A stretch of 64,000 bases of DNA from Sphingopyxis jiangsuensis (GTDB lineage Bacteria > Pseudomonadota > Alphaproteobacteria > Sphingomonadales > Sphingomonadaceae), in the NCBI RefSeq assembly GCF_016734905.1, contig NZ_JAERPO010000002.1:1073524-1137523 (forward strand). The letters are read 5' to 3'. Below the pieces are notes generated by a model that had not been told where the DNA came from, did no database searches, and was given only the letters and a program-made list of their open reading frames with translations. Both the position numbers and the translations under genes were made by a program. This document shows, piece by piece, positions 18,623 to 26,358 of the stretch. The stretch's first letter is position 1. Each line of letters opens with the position of its first letter.

Positions 18623-18631
18623 TTATCCACA
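18623..18631 (+). promoter_or_regulatory. DnaA box 3 (perfect)
   Basis: TTATCCACA is a perfect consensus box. A further weak TGTGGGCAG follows at 18635 with three mismatches and is not counted. Confidence 0.85.
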
Positions 18632-18799
18632 GGCTGTGGGCAGCGGGAATATGACCCGCGACTCCTGTGCAGGCCGATCGCGCGACCGAGTCAAGCTGTT
18701 GGCAAAGGCGGCGCCAATCCCTAAAGCCGCGCTATTCGCCCGACAACAAACCACCACAATATTTCTATATATCTATATGATGAAAGAAAGAGGGGCCGC

Positions 18800-19825
18800 G
18801 TGAAGGCGTCACCGAAGAGCTTGCTGGCAACGCTGCGCGGGGTGCGGCAGGACAGGCCTGCGATGTGGCTGATGCGTCAGGCGGGACGTTATCTCCCCGA
18901 ATATCGCGCGCTCCGCGAAACGAAGGGGGGCTTCCTCGAGCTTTGCTACGATCCCGAGGCGGCGGCCGAGGTCACGATGCAGCCGATCCGGCGCTTCGGT
19001 TTCGACGGCGCGATTCTCTTTTCAGACATTCTCGTCATACCGCATGCCTTGGGGCAGGATCTGTGGTTCGAAGCGGGCGAGGGGCCTCGGCTCGCGCCGG
19101 CGCTCGTCGATCACGCGCTCGAAAGCCTGACCGCTGCGCCCGCGCGGCTCGATCCGGTCTATGCAACGGTCGCGCGTGTCGCCGCGGCGCTCGCGCCCGA
19201 GACAACCTTTCTTGGCTTTGCCGGGAGCCCTTGGACGGTCGCGACCTATATGGTCGCGGGGCAAGGGTCGAAGGATCAGGCGGCGGCGCGGCGCATGGCG
19301 TTTGGCGACGCATCCGCATTCGGCGCTATTATTGATGCGATCGTCGACGTTACCGTAACTTACCTGTCGGGACAGATCGAACAGGGGGTCGAAGCGGTCC
19401 AGCTCTTCGACAGCTGGGCAGGAAGCCTCAGTCCCGCGCAGTTCGAGCAGTGGGTCATCGCGCCGAACGCCGAAATCGTACGCCGAATCAAACAGATGCA
19501 CCCAGACACGCCCGTCATCGGTTTCCCCAAGGGCGCGGGCGCCAAGCTCGTCGCCTATACTAACGAAACCGGCGTCGATGCGGTCGGGCTTGACGAGACG
19601 ATCGACCCGGCATGGGCCAATGCCGTCTTGCCGTCACAACTGCCGGTCCAGGGCAATCTCGACCCGCTCGCGCTGATCGCGGGCGGTGAAGCGCTCGATA
19701 CAGCGATCGACCGCATCCTTGCAGCCTTTCCGGACAGGCCCCATATATTCAATCTCGGCCACGGCATCCTGCCCGACACGCCCATCGCGCATGTCGAACA
19801 TCTCATCAGGCGCGTTCGGGACTAA
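18800..19825 (+). CDS. hemE: Uroporphyrinogen decarboxylase
   Basis: Decarboxylates uroporphyrinogen III to coproporphyrinogen III in haem synthesis. It has the RPAMWLMRQAGRYLPEYRAL signature near residues 19-38, ILFSDILVIPHALG, GFAGSPWTVATYMVAG, and the C-terminal FNLGHGILPDTP. The GTG start has AGAGGGG 5 bases upstream. It has 341 residues, the usual length. It is first in a plus-strand group hemE-hemJ, and its promoter must overlap the putative origin, as described for Caulobacter. Confidence 0.97.
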   Translation: MKASPKSLLATLRGVRQDRPAMWLMRQAGRYLPEYRALRETKGGFLELCYDPEAAAEVTMQPIRRFGFDGAILFSDILVIPHALGQDLWFEAGEGPRLAPALVDHALESLTAAPARLDPVYATVARVAAALAPETTFLGFAGSPWTVATYMVAGQGSKDQAAARRMAFGDASAFGAIIDAIVDVTVTYLSGQIEQGVEAVQLFDSWAGSLSPAQFEQWVIAPNAEIVRRIKQMHPDTPVIGFPKGAGAKLVAYTNETGVDAVGLDETIDPAWANAVLPSQLPVQGNLDPLALIAGGEALDTAIDRILAAFPDRPHIFNLGHGILPDTPIAHVEHLIRRVRD

Positions 19826-19828
19826 ATT

Positions 19829-20275
19829 ATGGATATGACCGGATTTTTGGGAGCGACGATGCTGTGGATCAAGGCGGGGCACGTCATTTTCGTCATCTTT
19901 CTGATGGCGGGTCTTTTCATGATGCCGCGCTTCTTCGTTTATCATCAGCAATGCGCGGTCGGTTCGGACGAAGACAGAAAGTGGATCGAGCGCGAGGATC
20001 GGTTGCGGCGGATCATCCTCAACCCGTCGCTGGCGATCGTGTGGGTCTTTGGGCTGATGTTGGCGTTTAACGGCAATTATTGGGGCCAAGGCTGGTTCAT
20101 CGCCAAACTTGTGCTGGTGATCGCGCTGTCGGGCTATCATGGCTGGACGATCGGCTATTTCAAGAAGCTGCAGAAGGGCGAACGCCCGCTGACCGAAAAG
20201 CAGCTTCGATTGCTCAACGAAGTTCCCGGCGCCGCCGCGGCTATCATTGTCATACTCGCGGTCATTCGTCCCTGA
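19829..20275 (+). CDS. hemJ: Protoporphyrinogen oxidase HemJ
   Basis: Integral membrane protoporphyrinogen IX oxidase of the HemJ (formerly UPF0093/CopD-like) type, the usual form in alphaproteobacteria lacking HemG/HemY. The 148 residues form four predicted membrane helices. The first carries the essential His in LWIKAGHVIFVIFLMAGLFM, and the conserved GYHGWTIGYFKKLQKGERP follows the third. It starts 3 bp after hemE, so the two are probably co-translated. Confidence 0.92.
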   Translation: MDMTGFLGATMLWIKAGHVIFVIFLMAGLFMMPRFFVYHQQCAVGSDEDRKWIEREDRLRRIILNPSLAIVWVFGLMLAFNGNYWGQGWFIAKLVLVIALSGYHGWTIGYFKKLQKGERPLTEKQLRLLNEVPGAAAAIIVILAVIRP

Positions 20276-20300
20276 CCGCGTCCGGTTCGCGTTACGCCGA

Positions 20301-20327
20301 TTGACTTGGACCAAAGCGGGTTATAGG
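20301..20327 (+). promoter_or_regulatory. Possible promoter upstream of rho
   Basis: TTGACT (20301-20306) followed after 15 bases by TATAGG (20322-20327) lies in the 193-bp gap before rho. The -35 matches 5 of 6, but the spacer is short and the -10 weak, so this is tentative. The remaining leader of about 140 bases holds no gene. Confidence 0.35.
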
Positions 20328-20468
20328 GGCCGATCGAACCTGTTCCACGCAGGCGGCGCACCCGATCGCGCCGAATCTATCGACAACGGCTGTCCCCCAG
20401 CCGGATAGGCACCACCCGGTGCGACAGAAACTGATATCCTCCATCGAATTTTACCCTGGAATCCATCG

Positions 20469-21725
20469 ATGCACCTCAAAGAACTCAAAACCAAATCGCC
20501 CGCCCAACTCGTTGAAATGGCGGAAGAACTCGGCGTCGAAGGTGCGTCGACCTTGCGCAAGCAAGATTTGATGTTCTCGATCCTCAAGGAGCTCGCCGAA
20601 GAAGGCGAGGAGATTATCGGATCGGGAACCATCGAAGTGTTGCCCGACAGCTTCGGCTTTCTGCGCTCGTCGGAAGCCAATTATCTTGCCGGGCCTGACG
20701 ACATCTATGTCTCGCCGAACCAGGTTCGCAAATTCGGGCTGCGCACTGGCGATACGGTCGAAGGCGAGATCCGCGCCCCCCGCGACGGCGAACGCTATTT
20801 TGCGCTCACCAAGCTGATCAGCGTCAATTTCGACGATCCCGACGTCGTGCGGCACCGCGTCAATTTCGACAACCTCACGCCGCTCTATCCGAACCAGAAA
20901 TTGTCGCTCGACACGGTCGATCCGACGGTCAAGGACAAGTCGGCGCGCGTCATCGATCTCGTCAGCCCGCAGGGCAAGGGGCAGCGCGCACTGATCGTTG
21001 CGCCGCCGCGTACCGGTAAGACGGTGCTGCTCCAGAATATCGCGAAGGCGATCACCGACAATCATCCCGAAGTCTATCTGATCGTCCTCCTCGTCGACGA
21101 ACGGCCTGAGGAAGTCACCGACATGCAGCGAAGCGTGAAGGGCGAGGTTGTCTCCTCGACCTTTGACGAACCCGCAACGCGCCACGTCCAGGTTGCTGAA
21201 ATGGTGATCGAAAAGGCGAAGCGCCTCGTCGAACACAAGAAGGATGTCGTGATCCTGCTCGACTCGATTACCCGCCTCGGACGGGCTTACAACACCGTCG
21301 TTCCCTCGTCGGGCAAGGTGCTCACGGGCGGCGTCGACGCCAATGCGCTCCAGCGTCCGAAGCGCTTCTTCGGCGCCGCACGCAATATCGAGGAGGGTGG
21401 ATCGCTTTCGATCATCGCCACCGCGCTCATCGATACCGGAAGCCGCATGGACGAGGTTATTTTTGAAGAGTTCAAGGGCACCGGTAACAGCGAAATCGTG
21501 CTCGACCGCAAGGTTTCCGACAAGCGCATCTTCCCGTCGCTCGATGTCGGCAAGTCAGGCACGCGCAAGGAAGAACTGCTCGTCGAAAAGGACAAGCTGT
21601 CGAAAATGTGGGTGCTGCGCCGTATCCTCATGCAGATGGGCACCGTCGACGCGATGGAGTTCCTGCTCGACAAGATCAAGGATTCGAAAACGAACGAAGA
21701 TTTCTTCGATTCGATGAACCAATAA
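20469..21725 (+). CDS. rho: Transcription termination factor Rho
   Basis: Hexameric RNA helicase that ends transcription at Rho-dependent sites. The 418-residue product begins [20 protein letters not shown]. The RNA-binding cold-shock fold spans about 50-120 ([13 protein letters not shown]). Walker A is APPRTGKT at 178-185, the Walker B region is [17 protein letters not shown], the Q-loop [20 protein letters not shown] and the R-loop follows [10 protein letters not shown]. Position between hemJ and mnmE is typical of alphaproteobacteria. Confidence 0.98.
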   Translation: MHLKELKTKSPAQLVEMAEELGVEGASTLRKQDLMFSILKELAEEGEEIIGSGTIEVLPDSFGFLRSSEANYLAGPDDIYVSPNQVRKFGLRTGDTVEGEIRAPRDGERYFALTKLISVNFDDPDVVRHRVNFDNLTPLYPNQKLSLDTVDPTVKDKSARVIDLVSPQGKGQRALIVAPPRTGKTVLLQNIAKAITDNHPEVYLIVLLVDERPEEVTDMQRSVKGEVVSSTFDEPATRHVQVAEMVIEKAKRLVEHKKDVVILLDSITRLGRAYNTVVPSSGKVLTGGVDANALQRPKRFFGAARNIEEGGSLSIIATALIDTGSRMDEVIFEEFKGTGNSEIVLDRKVSDKRIFPSLDVGKSGTRKEELLVEKDKLSKMWVLRRILMQMGTVDAMEFLLDKIKDSKTNEDFFDSMNQ

Positions 21726-21747
21726 TCGCGGCGCGGGTTAGGGCGAT

Positions 21748-22470
21748 ATGCTGGACTTTCTGATGCAGGCTGGCGCCCATGCCGGCGGATTTGGCGGACC
21801 CGCAGGGATGTGGGACGCCATCGTCTCCGATTTTTCGAACATCACTGAGCCTGCCGCCTTTGCGGCTTTCCTGCAGGTGCTGATGATCGACATCGTGCTC
21901 GCGGGCGACAATGCGATCGTTGTCGGTGCGCTCGCCGCAGGGCTTCCCGCCGATCAGCGCCGCAAGGTTATCATGATCGGCGTGCTGGCCGCGCTTGTCC
22001 TGCGCATCGCCTTCGCCCTCGTCGTGACCCAGCTGATGCAGATCGTCGGCCTGATTTTCGTCGGCGGCCTGCTGCTCGTGTGGGTTGCCTGGAAGATGTG
22101 GCGCGAGCTGCGCGAGGGCGCCCATTCGGCGGGCTCGCCCGAAATCGAGGGCGATGAACATTCGGGACTGAAGCCGGCGAAAAGCTTTGCCGGGGCCGCC
22201 TGGGCGGTCGCGGTCGCCGACGTCAGCATGAGCCTCGACAATGTGCTGGCTGTCGCCGGTGCAGCGCGCGATCACCCCGGAATCCTGATCGTTGGCCTGA
22301 TCTTCGCGGTGGCGCTGATGGGTCTCGCGGCGAACATTATCGCCAAATATATCGAGCGCTATCGCTGGATCGCCTATGTCGGACTCGTGGTCATTCTCTA
22401 TGTCGCGGTGAAGATGATCGTCGACGGTTGGGTCGACCCGAGTGTCGGCGTCGGGACGCTGTTCGGCTGA
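21748..22470 (+). CDS. TerC-family integral membrane protein (YjbE-like)
   Basis: Inner-membrane protein of the TerC superfamily, members of which export or load manganese. The 240 residues show about seven membrane helices in two repeats, each with the acidic motif of the family: LMIDIVLAGDNAIVVGALAA near 43-62 and VADVSMSLDNVLAVAGAARD near 152-171. It begins 22 bp after rho. No yybP-ykoY manganese riboswitch can fit in that gap. The metal and direction of transport are inferred from the family only. Confidence 0.85.
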   Translation: MLDFLMQAGAHAGGFGGPAGMWDAIVSDFSNITEPAAFAAFLQVLMIDIVLAGDNAIVVGALAAGLPADQRRKVIMIGVLAALVLRIAFALVVTQLMQIVGLIFVGGLLLVWVAWKMWRELREGAHSAGSPEIEGDEHSGLKPAKSFAGAAWAVAVADVSMSLDNVLAVAGAARDHPGILIVGLIFAVALMGLAANIIAKYIERYRWIAYVGLVVILYVAVKMIVDGWVDPSVGVGTLFG

Positions 22471-22543
22471 ACCCAAGGCTTTGTATATGCCGCGCTTTGC
22501 GATAGCATGATTCTATAGGGGCGTGCTGACTAGCGAGGCGCAT

Positions 22544-23530
22544 ATGAAGAAGCTTGGACTGATCGTCGTGGCCGTTTCGATGTTTTCGAGTGCGACCGCA
22601 TGCGCCGAGGAACCGGCTTCGACGAAGCCGACAGCAAACGTCCAGGTCTTCGATGTAACGAGCGGATCGCGCCCCCACGACGTGGCGCCCGCTCCGGACG
22701 GAAAGATCTGGTACACGGCGCAGCGTCAGGGCGCGCTTGGTATCCTCGATCCTGCGACCGGTGCGGTCGAACAGATTCCGCTCGGTCCCGATTCGGCGCC
22801 GCACGGCGTGATTCAGGGGCCCGACGGCATGGCCTGGATCACCGACGGCGGGCAGAATGCGATCGTCCGCTTCGACCCCGCCACGCGCAAGATCGACGTC
22901 TGGAAGCTTCCCGCGGACAGCGGCTACACCAATCTCAACACCGGCGCGTTCGACGGCAAGGGCGTGCATTGGTTTACCGGACAGAATGGCATCTATGGCC
23001 GGGTGTCGGCCTTGGACGGCAAGGTGACTATCTGGAAGGACCCGAAAGGGCGCGGCCCCTATGGCATCGCGACCGCCCCCGACGGCACCGTCTGGTATGT
23101 CTCGCTTGCGGGCAGCCACCTCGCGCGGATCGACAGCGAGGATGGCAGCATCGAAACGATCGAACCGCCGACGCCGGGTGCTGGGCTGCGCCGTGTATGG
23201 GCCGACAGCAAGGGTGATCTGTGGATAACCGGCTGGAATAGCGGCGAACTCTATCGCTATCGCCCCGCTGCCAAGAGCTGGAAGACATGGAAGCTGCCGG
23301 GTGAGGCACCCAAGGCCTATGCCGTCTATGTCGATGAGCGCGACCTTGTGTGGGTGAGCGATTTTGCCGCCAACGCCACGCTGGTGTTCGATGCTGCAGA
23401 CGAGAGTTGGACCAGCTATGCGGGGAGCGCACCGGGAGCCAATGTTCGCCAGATACTCGGACGCCCGGGGCAGATATTCCTTCCCGAATCGGGCACCGAC
23501 CGCATCATGGTGGTGACGACCGCCGAATGA
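22544..23530 (+). CDS. Exported streptogramin-lyase-like beta-propeller protein
   Basis: Periplasmic protein related to virginiamycin B lyase (Vgb), with repeated PHDVAPAPDGKIWYT, PHGVIQGPDGMAWITDGG and PYGIATAPDGTVWYV blades of a seven-bladed propeller. The ATG at 22544 gives a signal peptide (MKKLGLIVVAVSMFSSATAC) cleaved after ACA or, less likely, lipidated at the Cys; 328 residues. Vgb itself is a cytoplasmic resistance enzyme, so an exported copy translationally coupled to a c-type cytochrome suggests a different role, perhaps a redox or sugar-binding propeller. True lyase activity is doubtful. Confidence 0.75.
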   Translation: MKKLGLIVVAVSMFSSATACAEEPASTKPTANVQVFDVTSGSRPHDVAPAPDGKIWYTAQRQGALGILDPATGAVEQIPLGPDSAPHGVIQGPDGMAWITDGGQNAIVRFDPATRKIDVWKLPADSGYTNLNTGAFDGKGVHWFTGQNGIYGRVSALDGKVTIWKDPKGRGPYGIATAPDGTVWYVSLAGSHLARIDSEDGSIETIEPPTPGAGLRRVWADSKGDLWITGWNSGELYRYRPAAKSWKTWKLPGEAPKAYAVYVDERDLVWVSDFAANATLVFDAADESWTSYAGSAPGANVRQILGRPGQIFLPESGTDRIMVVTTAE

Positions 23531-23922
23531 GGACGACCGCAACATTTTTCACGCTGTTGGCGGGTGGTGCCTGCTTCGCCGCTATGGCCATCGCTCAGAC
23601 CCCCACTCCCCGCCCCGCAACGGGCGAGCGGGCGTTTCAGCGCTGCTACAGCTGCCATTCGCTCGACGCGACCGAGACGGGGCTTAGCGGTCCCAATCTC
23701 GACCGATTGATCGGAAAGCCGATCGCGGCCGATCGCAATTTTGCCTACTCGCCGGCATTCCGCGGCTTTGCCCGGCGCGAGAAGGTCTGGACGCGCCCCT
23801 TGCTCGATCAGTTTATAGCCGACCCCGAAAAACTCGTCCCGCATAACAGTATGAGCTATTTCGGAATGAAGGACGCCGAGCAAAGGCGCGCGCTCGTCGC
23901 CTATATTGCGGCGGACCGTTGA
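23527..23922 (+). CDS. Class I c-type cytochrome
   Basis: Small periplasmic monohaem cytochrome. The start overlaps the propeller gene stop as ATGA and gives MRTTATFFTLLAGGACFAAM, a signal peptide ending near AIAQT. The haem motif is CYSCH near residue 38-42, in GERAFQRCYSCHSLDATETG, followed by GLSGPNLDRLIGKP; the distal axial Met is probably in HNSMSYFGMKD. The mature protein is about 105 residues, like cytochrome c2/c550. Partner in electron transfer is unknown; coupling to the propeller gene suggests it serves that protein. Confidence 0.88.
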   Translation: MRTTATFFTLLAGGACFAAMAIAQTPTPRPATGERAFQRCYSCHSLDATETGLSGPNLDRLIGKPIAADRNFAYSPAFRGFARREKVWTRPLLDQFIADPEKLVPHNSMSYFGMKDAEQRRALVAYIAADR

Positions 23923-23999
23923 GGGTTTAGACGCCACGCGTCACGGCCAGCGGATTCGATTTGCTGGACAAATCAACCGACCGGTTTCAATCTTGGCAT

Positions 24000-24434
24000 A
24001 TGTCGGACGATGCCATGGTTCCAGTCGCCTTGATATTTGGTCGTGGCGAAGCCCTGAGCGTCGCGGCAATGCTCGATGCTGCCGGAATCATTGTCCATGT
24101 GGGCGGCGAACATTATACGAGCGTCACAGCCCATATCATCGCTGTGGGAGGGTTTCGTTTGACGGTCCCTGTCTGGCAGCATGCCGAAGCGGTCGCCGTT
24201 CTCACCGAGTTGGTGGCTATGCCCGAACCAGAGCCTTCCCCCGATCGGCATCGAGCATTGCGCAGGCTGCTCAAAGGCATCTTGATTGCATCCAGCGTAA
24301 CGATGGCGCCATTTGTCGCCATCCACGGGGTCAAAATTTTGCTGGCCATCCTGCTTTCGCCGTTGATCATGCTGCAAATTCCCGTCGATCCACGCGTGCG
24401 AGGGGAATATTTTCTCGCCTCCGACCGCGCTTGA
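24000..24434 (+). CDS. Hypothetical protein with C-terminal membrane segment
   Basis: 144 residues from the ATG at 24000; a TTG 13 codons upstream is an alternative. The N-terminal half, VALIFGRGEALSVAAMLDAA followed by GIIVHVGGEHY, resembles the ferredoxin-like DUF2007 domain in which a short strand-helix reads an effector. Residues about 95-125 (ILIASSVTMAPFVAIHGVKI onward) are hydrophobic and likely membrane-embedded. No function can be given. The DNA is somewhat less GC-rich than its neighbours. It stands alone between the cytochrome and the DUF1489 gene. Confidence 0.6.
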   Translation: MSDDAMVPVALIFGRGEALSVAAMLDAAGIIVHVGGEHYTSVTAHIIAVGGFRLTVPVWQHAEAVAVLTELVAMPEPEPSPDRHRALRRLLKGILIASSVTMAPFVAIHGVKILLAILLSPLIMLQIPVDPRVRGEYFLASDRA

Positions 24435-24465
24435 ATCATAAAGGTTGTGACCCGATCTAGGCCGC

Positions 24466-24867
24466 ATGAGCATGCTACATATGACGCGCGTCGCGGTGGG
24501 ATGTCCCGACTATGCCGCGCTCGCAGCACGGATTTCGGATCGTGCCGAGCGCGGCGAAGTCAGGCTCACGACGCGGTTTCGGCCGAAACGAGCCGATGAA
24601 TTGATCGGCGGCTACCTTCATTTCATCGTTAGGCACCTGATCGTCGGCCGCGTCCGGATACTGCGCTTCGACGATCGGTCCGACGGTCGCGTCGATATCG
24701 TTTGTGCGGCGCGGCTCGAACGCGTCCATCCGCAGCCGAAACGCGCGCATCAGGGCTGGCGATATATGGCCGAGGGCGACGCACCGCGGCCAGCGGGCGA
24801 TGACAGCGGAATCGCCGACCTGCCGCCCGAACTCTATCGCGAGCTTGCGGAACTCAGCCTGATTTAG
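24466..24867 (+). CDS. DUF1489 family protein
   Basis: Conserved alphaproteobacterial protein of unknown function, 133 residues. It starts MSMLHMTRVAVGCPDYAALA, with the family's TTRFRPKRADELIGGYLHFI and the QGWRYMAEGDAP segment. It converges on the NTF2-like gene, overlapping it by 14 bp at the 3' ends. No motif suggests catalysis. Confidence 0.75.
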   Translation: MSMLHMTRVAVGCPDYAALAARISDRAERGEVRLTTRFRPKRADELIGGYLHFIVRHLIVGRVRILRFDDRSDGRVDIVCAARLERVHPQPKRAHQGWRYMAEGDAPRPAGDDSGIADLPPELYRELAELSLI

Positions 24868-25270
24868 CCGCCTGCGCCGCAAGCATTTTTGCCATCGTCT
24901 CCCAGACCTTGTTGATCGCTTTGAGCGGTCGAACCATCACTTTGAAATCAGCGATTTTTCCGCTGTTGTCCCAACGGATGATGTCGACTCCATTGATCCG
25001 GATGCCGTCGATTTCGGTCTCGAATTCGAGCATCGCCTGGTCGCCATCGACGATTTCGCGCAAGTAACGAAAATTGTCTCCGCCGAGCACATGGCTTGCA
25101 GCGTGAAGATAGGCGAAGACGGTGTCGCGTCCCTCCTGCGGCGTGTGGACCACCGGCGAATGAAATACAGCGTCGGGTGCGAGCAGGTCGCGCAGCGCCT
25201 GCGGATCGCCTCTGCCCTCCATATAGGCATGCCATGCGGCGAGACCGGCGTGGCCCGCGGTCGCACTCAT
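24854..25270 (-). CDS. NTF2/SnoaL-like fold protein
   Basis: 138-residue cone-fold protein of the nuclear transport factor 2 superfamily. Visible elements are WHAYMEGRGDPQALRDLLAP, DAVFHSPVVHTPQEGRDTVF and the last strands GIRINGVDIIRWDNSGKIAD. Such proteins act as small hydrolases, isomerases or binding modules and function is not predictable. Its start overlaps the dienelactone hydrolase stop as ATGA, so the two are one operon and may act on the same compound. Confidence 0.75.
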   Translation of the reverse strand: MSATAGHAGLAAWHAYMEGRGDPQALRDLLAPDAVFHSPVVHTPQEGRDTVFAYLHAASHVLGGDNFRYLREIVDGDQAMLEFETEIDGIRINGVDIIRWDNSGKIADFKVMVRPLKAINKVWETMAKMLAAQAAKSG

Positions 25271-25965
25271 GCGAGATGCTTTGCGAAAAATTCGCGCGTG
25301 CGGCGATCGGCGAGTTCGGCGGTGTCGTTGTCGCGCCGGTTGCCCTCGGTCACCGCGAACCCATGACCAAGTCCTTGATAATCATGGAGAGTGACCTTCG
25401 GATGCGGGTCGAGCGCCTCGTGCATCTTCGCCTGCGCCTCCGCGCTCACAAACTGGTCGTCGGTCGGGATATGGAGCATCAGGGGGTTGGCGATCGCGTG
25501 GCTTTCGCCGACCATCTGATCGATCATCACGCCATAATAGCCGACCGACGCGTCGATGTCGGTCCGTGCGGCAGCCATATAGGCAAGCCGACCGCCCAGG
25601 CAGAAGCCGACGCATCCGGTCTTTGCGGTACCCTGTGTGCGCAGCCAGCGGATCGCCGCCTCGATATCCTTGACTCCGCCGTCCGGGTCGTACCGGCCAA
25701 AATAACCGAACGCCTCCTGCAACTGCTCCTCGACATCGGGGTCGAGTTCGATTCCGGGCGCGAAGCGCCAGAAAATGTCGGGTGCGATCGCCAGATAGCC
25801 CTCGGCCGCCCAGGCATCGCATTTTTCCCGGATTCCGGCGTTCACCCCGAAAATCTCCGGGATGACGACGATGCCGCGCGACGAATCGGCATCTGGGCGC
25901 GCGACATAGGCTGGGATGTCGCCCTCGCCGTCGAGCGCGGGGATGATGGTGTTCGTCGCGGACAT
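25267..25965 (-). CDS. Dienelactone hydrolase family protein
   Basis: Alpha/beta hydrolase of the carboxymethylenebutenolidase family. The nucleophile is Cys 122 in VGFCLGGRLAYM, with Asp 169/170 in HIPTDDQFVS and His 201 in GLGHGF completing the triad; Glu 37 in IPEIFGVN is the family's accessory residue. The start at 25965 has GAGGAGTG 8 bases upstream, and 232 residues is the normal length. No catechol-pathway genes adjoin, so a general esterase role is as likely as chloroaromatic degradation. Confidence 0.88.
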   Translation of the reverse strand: MSATNTIIPALDGEGDIPAYVARPDADSSRGIVVIPEIFGVNAGIREKCDAWAAEGYLAIAPDIFWRFAPGIELDPDVEEQLQEAFGYFGRYDPDGGVKDIEAAIRWLRTQGTAKTGCVGFCLGGRLAYMAAARTDIDASVGYYGVMIDQMVGESHAIANPLMLHIPTDDQFVSAEAQAKMHEALDPHPKVTLHDYQGLGHGFAVTEGNRRDNDTAELADRRTREFFAKHLA

Positions 25966-26067
25966 GATGTCACTCCTCACTCTTGCCAATTGGGCGGGAA
26001 GGCGCAAAGCTAGCGATGCTGCGGGCGGTGCTCAAGCGGCATGGCAAATCGGGGCGGAGAAGGCGCG

Positions 26068-26358
26068 ATGAAATTCAATATCGAGATCGATTGCACCCCC
26101 GAAGAGGCACGACGGCTGGTTGGCCTCCCCGACCTGGAGCCACTTCACGACATTTATCTCAGCCGAGTCAAGGAGTTGATGGCCAAGGGAATTACGCCCG
26201 ACATGGTTCAATCGATGGTGAAAAGCTGGGTTCCGATGGGCGAATCGGGGCTGGGGTTGATCCAGTCGCTGCTCGGCCAGTTCGGCGGCCCGATGATGGG
26301 GGCGTCGGCGGCGAAGGCGGATAGCGACGATAAGCCGGCGCGGGGACGCAAGAGCTGA
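26068..26358 (+). CDS. DUF6489 family protein
   Basis: 96-residue conserved protein starting MKFNIEIDCTPEEARRLVGL, behind GGAGAAGG 5 bases upstream. It has a short PDLEPLHDIYLSR helix, KGITPDMVQSMVKSWVPMGE and a low-complexity Gly/Ala/Lys tail. Function unknown. The stop overlaps the proposed CTG start of mnmE by the usual NTGA geometry. Confidence 0.75.
   Translation: MKFNIEIDCTPEEARRLVGLPDLEPLHDIYLSRVKELMAKGITPDMVQSMVKSWVPMGESGLGLIQSLLGQFGGPMMGASAAKADSDDKPARGRKS

Larger units (their letters stand above)
18464..18799. other. oriC: Probable chromosomal origin of replication (oriC)
   Basis: The 336-bp gap between divergent ppsR and hemE has no gene. It contains two perfect TTATCCACA DnaA boxes and a one-mismatch box, an AT-rich tract at about 18745-18790 with TATATATCTATAT that could be the unwinding element, and four GANTC (CcrM-type) sites within 105 bp (18588-18692). 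In Caulobacter and relatives the origin lies beside hemE, with maf, aroE, coaE and dnaQ on one side and rho, mnmE, mnmG, rsmG and parAB on the other, as here. Genes point away in both directions. Confidence 0.85.

Noticed and set aside
18635..18643. Fourth DnaA box, TGTGGGCAG
   Set aside because: Three mismatches to the consensus; too weak to count although it lies near two good boxes.
20341..20356. TGTTCCACGCAGG resembling half a parS site
   Set aside because: The second half-site is absent.
21726..21747. Manganese (yybP-ykoY) riboswitch ahead of the TerC gene
   Set aside because: Only 22 bp separate it from rho.
22391..23545. 384-residue minus-strand frame across the propeller gene
   Set aside because: Antisense shadow; repeated GRD/GAR content without domain.
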